A stretch of 64,000 nt of DNA from Chitinophagales bacterium (GTDB taxonomy: Bacteria > Bacteroidota > Bacteroidia > Chitinophagales > Chitinophagaceae), in contig JACJXQ010000008.1 of the NCBI GenBank assembly GCA_020636495.1, forward strand, positions 3,224,001 to 3,288,000, written 5' to 3'. The notes under the pieces were generated by a model. That model ran no database searches. It was not told the origin of the DNA and was given only the letters and a program-made list of their open reading frames with translations. Below, in pieces: positions 18,201 through 25,596 of this stretch; within the stretch, counting starts at the first letter, position 1, and each line of letters starts with the position of its first letter. Both the position numbers and the translations under genes were made by a program.

Positions 18201-18976
18201 CTCTTATCCAATACCCTGAGAAAAGGCTTACCATTCTCATAAGTAAACTCAAATTTACCGGCCAGGTCATCGTCAAGGCTATATCCATATAAACTCAACA
18301 GTTTGTTCTTCTGTATATCCCAATCCTGCATCGACTGGAAATACTGGTGACCATATGCTTTTAGTATCTGTAGCAGCAATGTGGCCTTGTGCAGGCACAC
18401 CGGGTAGTCCTTTTCATCGCAACCACAGGAAGTATCAAAGTATTTTTCTTCGTTACGCCTGATTATGACTTTATATGTATGGTCGCCATCCGGCACCTCT
18501 GCTTCTACGCTATCACTTTTTTTCTCGGTGATGATCGCAGCGGTTTTATTGGCCATCTCCTGCGCATGTTCCATTATCTCACTGCCGGTAAATACGCGTA
18601 TCATCTGCATGTTTACCTGGCGCATACGTATTACGGTATGCTTCTGGTCATATTTGATATCGGTATTCTCAAAGAAACCACTTTGCAACAGGTCATTGAG
18701 TTGAAACAGCGCAGCTACTTCATGCCGGCATATCTCGCCCAGATTGTATGGGCACTGGCATCTGACGGAGAGGTGATCGGTCTCCATGTATTTATTAATG
18801 GTAACCGTATAGTAGTTCTGGTATACATCATTACGCACCCTGAAACGCACCTGCTCCAGCAGGTGGTCCACATCCAGCATCTGTACACCCGAGGTAAAGA
18901 ATATCTTCTTACCTCTGCGTATTACTTCTTCTGTTCCGTGATTATATATGTGTCTTAATAGTGGTGGTAATGACAT
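15209..18976 (-). CDS. SNF2-family helicase with two SWIM zinc fingers
   Basis: This 1255-residue superfamily 2 ATPase has two SWIM zinc fingers with identical CxCx7CxH spacing (C73, C75, C83, H85 and C184, C186, C194, H196), then a long middle region with a Rad54/HepA-like pre-domain. The two RecA-like domains follow: Walker A ADDMGLGKT near residue 819, DESQ in place of DEAH, LSGTPVQNN, then the C-terminal KVLIFSQFLGML, SLKAGGIGLNL and DRTHRIGQ. It probably remodels protein-DNA or transcription complexes; the substrate is unknown. It is a single-gene unit, four bases from the convergent lipoprotein gene. Confidence 0.93.
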   Translation of the reverse strand: MSLPPLLRHIYNHGTEEVIRRGKKIFFTSGVQMLDVDHLLEQVRFRVRNDVYQNYYTVTINKYMETDHLSVRCQCPYNLGEICRHEVAALFQLNDLLQSGFFENTDIKYDQKHTVIRMRQVNMQMIRVFTGSEIMEHAQEMANKTAAIITEKKSDSVEAEVPDGDHTYKVIIRRNEEKYFDTSCGCDEKDYPVCLHKATLLLQILKAYGHQYFQSMQDWDIQKNKLLSLYGYSLDDDLAGKFEFTYENGKPFLRVLDKSIKKISAPSTEPKVVAQQKQEPVLAEMEAPEKPAQARLGIVLDTSANWYPFVNVALVSGVTDEESENKGFINGIEVLELQQYINAHKYRHDERELIPATRKFHPIEVMKYLKKNLPFGDLYDDYHQVLKDVPNEEVKEQVWEYLLPKYQKLLDRYSGHHLCFINRGAGGLSSKTIEAIEFTGKKIHPQLSVVKKNDNYEVELSWNVEDTYIPFNEVKLLNNALAEHDFRIYALSSQAEVALMDDFMPDGRITVAADEWNNFLSEKLMKWSQLVHVVFDEEIIERLDKVKPEYRLYLREREQMLVLKPAFVYAGVEIEWGFFGDVIEPKDGIVKVIQRNEDDEQNFIHMLRNLHTDMQQNMRENFFYIIATSVLAQNWFFRFVEEMKDWNVELFGFEQLKNLRINTNKPKTRITVGSGIDWFDTTVELVFGDQAVGITDVKRAIKQKQNFIKLGDGSIGLLPEEWLQKYALLIKMGEEKGGKLRLKKFHFSVLDEMLEDLDEDAMVEELEQKKEKLSHIIDNNFSDMKPPASLKASLRPYQLAGFQWLVFLNEAGWGGILADDMGLGKTVQALAFFLHYKEKHAGAKFLVVCPTTLIYNWEKEIQKFTPNITYKIHHGPKRTLNPEEFVDFDIIITTYGTMRSDIRMLKEMPFDYALLDESQSIKNPQSQVAKASLLLNTKNRLALSGTPVQNNTFDLYAQLNFLNPGILGSREFFMNEFATPIDKFQEREIVDQLKKLTYPFLLRRTKEQVAKDLPEKTETLLYCEMEKEQRKVYEHFRSAYQSQILGMIEQQGMQKSQMHILQGLTKLRQICDSPAILNEDERYENHSVKLDELSREITENTGNHKVLIFSQFLGMLGLIRQKLEKEKIPYAYFDGSTGATEREREIQRFQNDESCRVFLISLKAGGIGLNLTAADYVYIVDPWWNPAVEQQAIDRTHRIGQTKNIFAYRLICKDTIEEKMLILQERKRALASDLVSEDNAMLKKLTQEDIAFLFS

Positions 18977-19014
18977 TAAGGGACTACTGTTTTGAAAAAA
19001 GCAACATCAAAAGT

Positions 19015-19042
19015 ACAAAAAAAGCACCGTATAACGGTGCTT
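19015..19042 (-). terminator. Terminator of the phosphate-uptake operon
   Basis: Arms AAGCACCGT (19022-19030) and ACGGTGCTT (19034-19042) with loop ATA; on the complementary strand the stem is followed by seven or more T. It closes the porin-DUF47-PiT unit. Confidence 0.85.
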
Positions 19043-19069
19043 CATATTAATTAAATGTCTGTTAATCGG

Positions 19070-20509
19070 TTATAGAAAAAGATTGAATATGAAATATATT
19101 ATTGCAGCCATGAGTCCGCTTACAGGTATGGTCAGTATCCAGGCCCAAAGCAGGTTGATAGTTACGCCCCAACGAACAGCAGATAAACGTTTGGTGGCAC
19201 CTACCCCGATAATAGCGCCGGTAATGGTGTGAGTGGTACTTACAGGTATCTTCAGATTCTCTGTCAGGAATAGTGTTATGGCACCAGCGGTCTCAGCGGC
19301 AACCCCTTCAAACGGTGTTACTTTAGTGATACGTGTACCCATGGTCTTGATGATCTTCCAACCGCCGCTGAGCGTGCCCAGAGATATGGCTGTGTAGCAA
19401 GCTAATGGCACCCAAACAGGCATCTGGTCAAACGATTCAATAGTACCGCCTGCTATTAATGCGGCAGTAATAATACCCATAACTTTCTGTGCATCGTTAC
19501 CACCATGGCCTATACTGAAGATAGCAGAAGACACCAACTGCATTCTCTTGAACCACCGTTGTGAGCTGGCCACGTTCAGGCTGCTGAGGAACAGTGTAAA
19601 AACACTCATAACAAATAATACAAATGCCATGAGTATCCATTTGAAGTTATGCCCGTAGAACATGACCCACCACATCCGGCTACTATAGCCGGTATCGAAA
19701 GTTGATTGCAGGGTCACTTCTTCATTATTTCGGATAACATGAACCGTTATTTGCTCCCCATTATGATAATTATCAAATGCATTGCCGAGTTTCTTAGGGT
19801 TATTTACCGGAATATCGCCAATAGCAGTAATGACATCACCTTTCTTTATTTTTATGAGGTTAGCCGGAGATTTATGTCCAACATCTTTTATTGCTACGCC
19901 ATGGTCCACCACTTTTTCTTTATCCGCTTTCAATCCCATCAATTCGTATGTATTAGTAGTGAGTACGTTTGACAGAACGAATATCATCGTGATGATCACT
20001 CCTATTGACACCAACTTGGGTAAGATGCTTTTTCGGAAGGCATTAATAAACCATAAGGATATAATGAACGCCATGATCATACCTACCAGAGGTGCCAACA
20101 CAATAAAGCTCACGGTTTTGATAACAGGTTCAGGGTTGATAGAGTTGAAGCCGGCGTGTGCTATCGCTGCACCTGCAAAACCACCTATCAAAGTATGTGA
20201 CGAGCTGGATGGAATACCGTACCACCATGTCAGCAGGTTCCAGAATATGGCAGCAACCAGGCCTGATATAATAACGGGCAAGGTGATAAAATCAGCTTTT
20301 ACCGTTTTGGCAATAGTATCTGCAACGCCATGGTCTTTAAAAATAAAAAAGGCAACAAAGTTGAAAAAAGCAGCCCATACCACAGCCTGGAATGGGGTCA
20401 GTACTTTTGTTGAAACTACTGTAGCTATTGAGTTGGCCGCATCGTGGAACCCATTGATAAAATCGAATATCAGTGCTAATGCTATTATTATTATCAGGAA
20501 TACTGTCAT
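19070..20509 (-). CDS. PiT-family phosphate transporter with PDZ insertion
   Basis: This 479-residue inner-membrane phosphate carrier has both PiT signature repeats: DFINGFHDAANSIATVVST (about residues 16-34) and SIGHGGNDAQKVMGII (about 332-347). Between the two membrane halves, residues about 200-272 form a soluble insertion with PDZ-like character (VAIKDVGHKSPANLIKIKKG, then DVITAIGDIPVNNPKKL and ITVHVIRNNEEVTL). It follows the DUF47 gene after 26 bases, which is the usual PiT partner, and lies in an operon with a porin. Phosphate uptake at low affinity is well supported; what the PDZ part binds is unknown. Confidence 0.93.
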   Translation of the reverse strand: MTVFLIIIIALALIFDFINGFHDAANSIATVVSTKVLTPFQAVVWAAFFNFVAFFIFKDHGVADTIAKTVKADFITLPVIISGLVAAIFWNLLTWWYGIPSSSSHTLIGGFAGAAIAHAGFNSINPEPVIKTVSFIVLAPLVGMIMAFIISLWFINAFRKSILPKLVSIGVIITMIFVLSNVLTTNTYELMGLKADKEKVVDHGVAIKDVGHKSPANLIKIKKGDVITAIGDIPVNNPKKLGNAFDNYHNGEQITVHVIRNNEEVTLQSTFDTGYSSRMWWVMFYGHNFKWILMAFVLFVMSVFTLFLSSLNVASSQRWFKRMQLVSSAIFSIGHGGNDAQKVMGIITAALIAGGTIESFDQMPVWVPLACYTAISLGTLSGGWKIIKTMGTRITKVTPFEGVAAETAGAITLFLTENLKIPVSTTHTITGAIIGVGATKRLSAVRWGVTINLLWAWILTIPVSGLMAAIIYFIFNLFL

Positions 20510-20535
20510 AACAATGGTTCGGCTATACTTTTATA

Positions 20536-21183
20536 CTAAGCGTATTTGATAATAATTGATTCGATTACGTTGGCTGCGTCTTCACACTTATCCGTCACTA
20601 TCTCCAACATCTGGTAGAGGTCTTTCTTTTTAATGATCTCTACAGGTGGATTATTGGATGAGAATAAAGCGCTCATGCCCCTGTCCAGCAGGTCGTCGCC
20701 TTCATTCTCAAGGCTGTTAATAGTTACACAAGCTTCTGTGATAGACCGCAGGTCGCGCATATTGCGCAATTCCAATATACCCTTATGCAGAGCGTTGATG
20801 GCTTTACCGATGATCTCTGCAAACTCCCTTGTTGTATCATCTATCTCCTCGATATTGTAGTTCATCATACGCTTGGCAGCTCCCCAGGTATAATCCGCAA
20901 TATCATCCAATGCTGTTGCCAGGTAGTGTATGTCTTCCCTGTCAAATGGTGTGATGAAATTGCTGCCCAGCTCGATGAATATCTTGTGTGTGATCTCGTC
21001 GTTCTTATGCTCCCACTCCTCCAGGTCTTTCAGCATACCTGCCCTTACCCTGATATCCTTTTCATTGATAGCCTTCGTAAAAATGCCTGACATTTCTTTG
21101 AGGTTATTAGCCACCTCCTCAAAAAGGTTGTAGAAAACCTTGTCTTTAGGCATAAAAATCTTAACAAAAGAACCGAATCCCAT
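20536..21183 (-). CDS. DUF47/PhoU-like Pit accessory protein
   Basis: This 215-residue all-helical protein of the DUF47 (PhoU-like) family is normally encoded beside PiT carriers and thought to regulate them. Visible features are FFNLFEEV-like FYNLFEEVANNL near the start, the acidic metal-binding helices ITPFDREDIHYLATALDDIADY and INSLENEGDDLLDRGM, and KCEDAANVIESI at the end. I start at 21183 (MGFGSFVKIFMPKDK), the usual family start, although the frame is open eleven codons further. It is the middle gene of the phosphate operon. Confidence 0.92.
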   Translation of the reverse strand: MGFGSFVKIFMPKDKVFYNLFEEVANNLKEMSGIFTKAINEKDIRVRAGMLKDLEEWEHKNDEITHKIFIELGSNFITPFDREDIHYLATALDDIADYTWGAAKRMMNYNIEEIDDTTREFAEIIGKAINALHKGILELRNMRDLRSITEACVTINSLENEGDDLLDRGMSALFSSNNPPVEIIKKKDLYQMLEIVTDKCEDAANVIESIIIKYA

Positions 21184-21297
21184 ATTTAATTGTTTATCGT
21201 TGCAAACACGCCGCAAAAGTATCTTACTTGTGCTGCCATTAAAAATTGTTATTAAAACTTAATAATTAATTAACCGTAGTCATTTATATACTCACAT

Positions 21298-22617
21298 CTA
21301 AAAGCTGTACTGTACCCTTACAGTCAGTACGTTATCTTTTATATCTTTTGTATATCCGTTCAATACGGTTGTTTCATTTGTAACAATATCATACCACACA
21401 AAAAATTTCATGTGAGGATTTGCGTAATACACCCCGCCGAAACCAAAAGTATCATAGCGTATATCTGCTGCTGAAAATCCTTTTGATTTATCTATCTCAT
21501 TTCCACTTACTGTAGTATTCGGGTCGTACCAGTCGTATTTCAAAACAAGTTGTGCCTTTTCTGTACCCAAGTGCTGGAGAAAGTAAAAATAGGCCCCATT
21601 AAACGGACGAACATATAAAGGTAAGTTATTATTCAATTTATCAGTAGGATACGAGCCAGGAGTTTGTGAAGTGCCTGATGTTGCTGATTGCAAACCTGTT
21701 ATATACTCAGCCCTGAATTCTGTTGCGCCTTTGCGATTGGGTATCTTCACCTGAACATCTCCGCCATAATACCTGCGTGGTGCTACTTTACCAATGTTGC
21801 TATTAACAGAATCTGTGTACGGGACATACATACTATTCTGCTGTTTCATCGTATAGTACATTGGCGATTGATTAATAACACCACCCTGTAACGTAGAGAA
21901 TGCTGCAGATACAACCACACCCAATGGCTTTATCGTTTGCGGCTTCATAGATATCCGTCCGATAATATCCTTTCTGCTGTCATATTCTGCAGGTCCGGCA
22001 AGCCCTTGTCCGTTAAAAACCCCTACATCTGCTTTCAACCATTTTAACCTTGCTTTCTCTTTCCGCGGCGAAAAGGTCAACATGACGCCCATATCCCGTT
22101 CCGTCTTCATAAGTATCTGTGACATCCTACCCCTCTCAGGAGTTTCCCTGTTTGATGAGGACAGGTTCACTTCATAACTGAACGGACGAGCAAACATACC
22201 TGTAGTTATGGCAAAATACTGCCATTTATTCTCATAGAACCGTCCCCAGAAATCGCGGATATTGACTCCGCGCTCTGTTCCGTCAAACTGGAATACAAAG
22301 TTAGTAGATGACTGATGATCTTTATTATAATGTGCGTAATCCAACCTGATACGCCCCCGACGCAACATAAACCTGCTGTCTACATTCTTGGGGAAATCAC
22401 CGCCTGCATAACTCTCAATACCGCTACCTTCGGCAACCTGGAACTGGGGCTGCATATAGCCACTTATCCTTAGGGCATTATAGTTCTGATACATAGCAAA
22501 AACGCCACGTCCCATATCTGTTGTCGTATCTACAAGGTCCATCAGAAAACGTTGAGCTTCCACTTCTTCAGGGAAAATGGCTACTGCCAATATCAGTAAA
22601 TACCGCTTAATACGCAT
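21298..22617 (-). CDS. Phosphate-selective-porin-type outer membrane protein
   Basis: This 439-residue beta-barrel protein has a signal peptide (cleavage after VEA) and alternating aromatic strands. It has the OprO/OprP-like opening (ISGYMQPQFQVAEG, then RFMLRRGRIRLDYAHY) and ends in VRVQYSF, the terminal-Phe signal for outer-membrane insertion. It should let phosphate or other anions across the outer membrane. It leads the operon with DUF47 and PiT, about 115 bases upstream of DUF47. Its promoter is a clear TTG-N20-TACATTTG overlapped by an 11-bp-period repeat array, so phosphate control is likely. Confidence 0.88.
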   Translation of the reverse strand: MRIKRYLLILAVAIFPEEVEAQRFLMDLVDTTTDMGRGVFAMYQNYNALRISGYMQPQFQVAEGSGIESYAGGDFPKNVDSRFMLRRGRIRLDYAHYNKDHQSSTNFVFQFDGTERGVNIRDFWGRFYENKWQYFAITTGMFARPFSYEVNLSSSNRETPERGRMSQILMKTERDMGVMLTFSPRKEKARLKWLKADVGVFNGQGLAGPAEYDSRKDIIGRISMKPQTIKPLGVVVSAAFSTLQGGVINQSPMYYTMKQQNSMYVPYTDSVNSNIGKVAPRRYYGGDVQVKIPNRKGATEFRAEYITGLQSATSGTSQTPGSYPTDKLNNNLPLYVRPFNGAYFYFLQHLGTEKAQLVLKYDWYDPNTTVSGNEIDKSKGFSAADIRYDTFGFGGVYYANPHMKFFVWYDIVTNETTVLNGYTKDIKDNVLTVRVQYSF

Positions 22618-22635
22618 CAGATATTAATTTGCGTG

Positions 22636-22666
22636 CAAATGTATGCTGACGGTCATTACTTAACAA
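22636..22666 (-). promoter_or_regulatory. Promoter of the phosphate porin operon
   Basis: On the complementary strand TTG (22666-22664) and TACATTTG (22643-22636) are exactly 20 bases apart, matching the Bacteroidota consensus. The start codon at 22617 lies shortly downstream. Confidence 0.8.
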
Positions 22667-22707
22667 TATGGTAATCCAAAGTTAACCTTTTGGTAATATT
22701 GGGGTTA
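22657..22707 (-). promoter_or_regulatory. Pho-box-like array of 11-bp direct repeats
   Basis: On the complementary strand four 7-base units start every 11 bases: TTACCAA (22696-22690), TTAACTT (22685-22679), TTACCAT (22674-22668) and TTAAGTA (22663-22657). A weaker unit, TAACCCC, lies one period upstream (22707-22701). The 7+4 layout is that of PhoB boxes, and TTAAC-type units are those of Bacillus PhoP. The array overlaps the -33 element, which is the place for an activating response regulator. Confidence 0.6.
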
Positions 22708-22725
22708 TATTATAGTAGTATGCCA

Positions 22726-23772
22726 CTATAACCTTACCCTTGGATCTATCCTGGCATACAGCATATCTGTCAGCAGGTTGATGATAATAAACAGACCGGC
22801 AGTAAGCAGTACAGAGCCCATCACTACCGGGAAATCGAATTTATCCAATGCCTCTACGGTTATTTTGCCTATACCCTTCCAGCCGAATATATATTCAATA
22901 AAGAATGAACCTGCCAGCAATTCTGCCAGCCAGCCAGTTACGGCTGTCACCACGGGGTTGAGAGCGTTGGGCAGTGCATGTCGCCATACTACCTGTCCTG
23001 TATTCAGCCCTTTTGCATAAGCGGTACGTATATAGTCCTGCGAAAGCACATCGAGCATAGCACTGCGTGTTAGCTGGGTAATAATGGCCATTGGCCTGAT
23101 ACCCAAAGCAATAGCGGGAAGAATAAGGTTTTGCACAGCCAGTTGCCTTCCTGTAAATGCATCATATTCCCAAAGGCTGCCCGTCATATTCAGCCCGGTA
23201 ACAGCATGCAGTAAGTATCCTAATACATAGGCGATAACCAACCCCGCAAAGAATGATGGCATAGATATACCCGCTACACTGGCAGCTATAGAGGCAGTAT
23301 CCATCCAGGTACCTTTTTTCAGGGCTGCAATAATTCCCAGGAAAACACCCGCGACCGTTGCCAGCAACATGGCAGTCAGTGCCAATATTAACGTGCCGGG
23401 CAATGCCTCACCAAGCGTGGTAGTAACTTCCTTTTTGCTGCTGTATGAACGGCCCAGATATGGCCATTTCAATACCAGGCAGTGTTCCCCGGCAGGAATG
23501 AGTTGAATGAAATGATATTTTTCCTGCTCTGCTTTTTCGTGCCATCCTATAGGGGAAATATCATTGAGGTACAGGCCGTAACGTGTGAACAGAGGCTTAT
23601 CCAGGTTCATATCGCGGCGGGCATTCTCTATCGAGGCTTTGTCTGCACGTTGTCCCATAACAAGACGTGCAGGGTCGCCGGGCAGCACATTGAATAAAAA
23701 GAATACCAATGTGACCACCCCCCACAATACCAGCAGGCTATACCTGATACGTTTTGCTAAAAACCGGAGCAC
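22726..23772 (-). CDS. ABC-transporter permease, DppB/OppB type
   Basis: This 348-residue inner-membrane permease of the peptide/nickel importer family begins with MLRFLAKRIRYSLLVLWGVV and LPGDPARLVMG, typical of DppB, followed by six membrane segments. It carries the EAA-type coupling loop (DYIRTAYAKGLNTGQVVWRHALPNAL, near residues 242-267). A roughly 50-residue hydrophilic stretch separates helix 1 from helix 2. No second permease, ATPase or binding protein is adjacent, so partners must lie elsewhere. It starts 18 bases after the DoxX/thioredoxin-like gene and is probably in that operon. Confidence 0.9.
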   Translation of the reverse strand: MLRFLAKRIRYSLLVLWGVVTLVFFLFNVLPGDPARLVMGQRADKASIENARRDMNLDKPLFTRYGLYLNDISPIGWHEKAEQEKYHFIQLIPAGEHCLVLKWPYLGRSYSSKKEVTTTLGEALPGTLILALTAMLLATVAGVFLGIIAALKKGTWMDTASIAASVAGISMPSFFAGLVIAYVLGYLLHAVTGLNMTGSLWEYDAFTGRQLAVQNLILPAIALGIRPMAIITQLTRSAMLDVLSQDYIRTAYAKGLNTGQVVWRHALPNALNPVVTAVTGWLAELLAGSFFIEYIFGWKGIGKITVEALDKFDFPVVMGSVLLTAGLFIIINLLTDMLYARIDPRVRL

Positions 23773-23790
23773 CTTTAAAGATACACTTTC

Positions 23791-24903
23791 TTAGTGCTTG
23801 ATGATATCCGGGGATGGATAATCGCGGTAGCTCCATTTGCCTTTGATAACACCCTGCTCTATGAGCATCAGGCCCGGGTCTGTACGCAGGGCCGTTTTAC
23901 TTACGGTACGATCCAGCACCAGCAGTTCTGCCTGGTTCAGGCCGTATTTATCTACAAAAGCATAACCCTCTTCTTTATTGTCAGAACAGAGGATATAAAA
24001 AGGTACACCCTGTGCTTTGCAGGCACTGATCAGTTCCTTTAACTTATCCAGGTTATCCATACGAGCATTTTTAGTATCACGCACATACAGCAGGAAAGTA
24101 TAGCCAGGTGTTCCTAATATCTGGCTGGTATACTCATTACCGTCATAGTCGGTAATAATATAATCTTTGATCTTCGGCTCTGCATTACCTTTTTTCACCA
24201 GCTTGTCTATCCTGTCCACAAATTTCCAGTTGGTGTCCTGCCATGGATAGTTCTCCATAGTAAATTCCTTCTTCACCCCGTCTTTTTCATATATCATAAT
24301 GTTCTTATACTGGTCAGGAATAGCGCCTTCGGGTATCTGCCTGTCCTCTATCATGTTCACCCCTACTTTGAACGGCAGGCAATCCCAGGCCGGCAGGTGC
24401 TCCAGCCTGTACCATTGAAAACCGAACGCGAAGAACACGGTCAGGATCATCAGCGAAGTGCCGGTATAACCACCCAGCAGTGGCTTGATACGGTCGCGGT
24501 AAATAAACAACACGATGCCCAGCACCAGCAATACAACGTCTTTCCAGAAGGTCTCTGTATTAGATATCTTGATACAGTCACCGAAACAACCGCACTCTTT
24601 TATTTTGCCTGAGAACAACACATAGGCCGTAAGGAAGGTAAAGAACGTAATGAGCAGCAACAGCAGGAATGAGAATACCCTGTATGCATAACCCAACAAT
24701 ACGGCAACACCCGCTATTATCTCGAAACCTATCATGAGTACAGATAAGGTAAGTGAGAACGGCATCATCCAGTACATATGCCACACCTCGAAGAATTCAT
24801 TCATTTTATAGCTCAGCCCCATGGGGTCGTTGGCCTTTATCAATCCTGAAAAGATGAATAATACACCTACAACTATGCGAATGATCCAGAGTACGTATTT
24901 CAT
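23791..24903 (-). CDS. DoxX/MauE-like membrane protein with thioredoxin-like tail
   Basis: This 370-residue protein of the BT_3928-like group has four N-terminal membrane helices of DoxX/MauE type (residues 5-22, 47-68, 74-96, 120-137). A CGCFGDC motif follows helix 3 near residue 103, and a further helix lies near 145-163. The region beyond about 235 resembles a thioredoxin fold (TPGYTFLLYVRDTKNA, VPFYILCSDN) without a CxxC. Transfer of reducing equivalents across the membrane is a reasonable inference. It is encoded between DUF1599 and the permease, and opposite folP, a grouping often seen in the phylum. Confidence 0.85.
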   Translation of the reverse strand: MKYVLWIIRIVVGVLFIFSGLIKANDPMGLSYKMNEFFEVWHMYWMMPFSLTLSVLMIGFEIIAGVAVLLGYAYRVFSFLLLLLITFFTFLTAYVLFSGKIKECGCFGDCIKISNTETFWKDVVLLVLGIVLFIYRDRIKPLLGGYTGTSLMILTVFFAFGFQWYRLEHLPAWDCLPFKVGVNMIEDRQIPEGAIPDQYKNIMIYEKDGVKKEFTMENYPWQDTNWKFVDRIDKLVKKGNAEPKIKDYIITDYDGNEYTSQILGTPGYTFLLYVRDTKNARMDNLDKLKELISACKAQGVPFYILCSDNKEEGYAFVDKYGLNQAELLVLDRTVSKTALRTDPGLMLIEQGVIKGKWSYRDYPSPDIIKH

Positions 24904-24966
24904 AAAAGGTCCTGCGTTTGCGATTTAATGACAGTGAATATAATAACAGCGATAGGTAAAAAAATG

Positions 24967-25512
24967 TTAAGCTTTCTCCTCGCTCATTTTTATCAGGGCG
25001 AATATGCCGTAGTTGACAATATCGGCAAAGTTGGCATCCATACCTTCAGATACGATGGTTTGCCCGTCGTTGGCCAGTATCTGTTTAATGCGCAGGAGCT
25101 TCACCAGTATCAGGTCGACAAATGACGCCTGCGACATATCGCGCCATGCCTCGCCATAGTCGTGGTTCTTCTGCATCATCAGGGCTTCTACCTCGCCCGA
25201 TTTTTTCTCATACCACTCTTTGGCTTCGGCAGCGGCCATATCAATATTATCATCACCTTTCAGGTCTGACTGGATGAGGGCAATAATACCATAGTTGACA
25301 ATACCTATGAATTCAGAATGTATGCTGTCCTCTATCTTCTGCTGCCCTTTCTCCTGTATCTGCCTGATGCGCCACGCCTTGATATATATCTGGTCTACAA
25401 TAGATATGGGGCGTAAAACACGCCATGAAGTGCCGTAGTCGCTGGCTTTTTTTACAAATAAGTCTTTACATTGTGCTACAATGCCCTGGTATTGTTCTGT
25501 AGTATTAGGCAT
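24967..25512 (-). CDS. DUF1599 nucleotide-modification-associated protein
   Basis: This 181-residue cytoplasmic protein consists of two copies of the DUF1599 domain: KKASDYGTSWRVLRPISIVDQIYIKAWRI and, after about 100 residues, QKNHDYGEAWRDMSQASFVDLILVKLLRI, each ending in IVNYGIIALI or IVNYGIFALI. The family is associated with nucleotide modification by domain comparison, but no reaction is assigned here. I start at ATG 25512, which matches relatives and leaves room for divergent promoters; an ATG at 25542 is also possible. It is divergent from folP. Confidence 0.85.
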   Translation of the reverse strand: MPNTTEQYQGIVAQCKDLFVKKASDYGTSWRVLRPISIVDQIYIKAWRIRQIQEKGQQKIEDSIHSEFIGIVNYGIIALIQSDLKGDDNIDMAAAEAKEWYEKKSGEVEALMMQKNHDYGEAWRDMSQASFVDLILVKLLRIKQILANDGQTIVSEGMDANFADIVNYGIFALIKMSEEKA

Positions 25513-25596
25513 GGTCTTTTCGCTGCTTAACGTATCCTGCATTTTAATATTTAATAGCCGATGAGTCTCAAAAATACAGTTTTACTCGTACAAACA

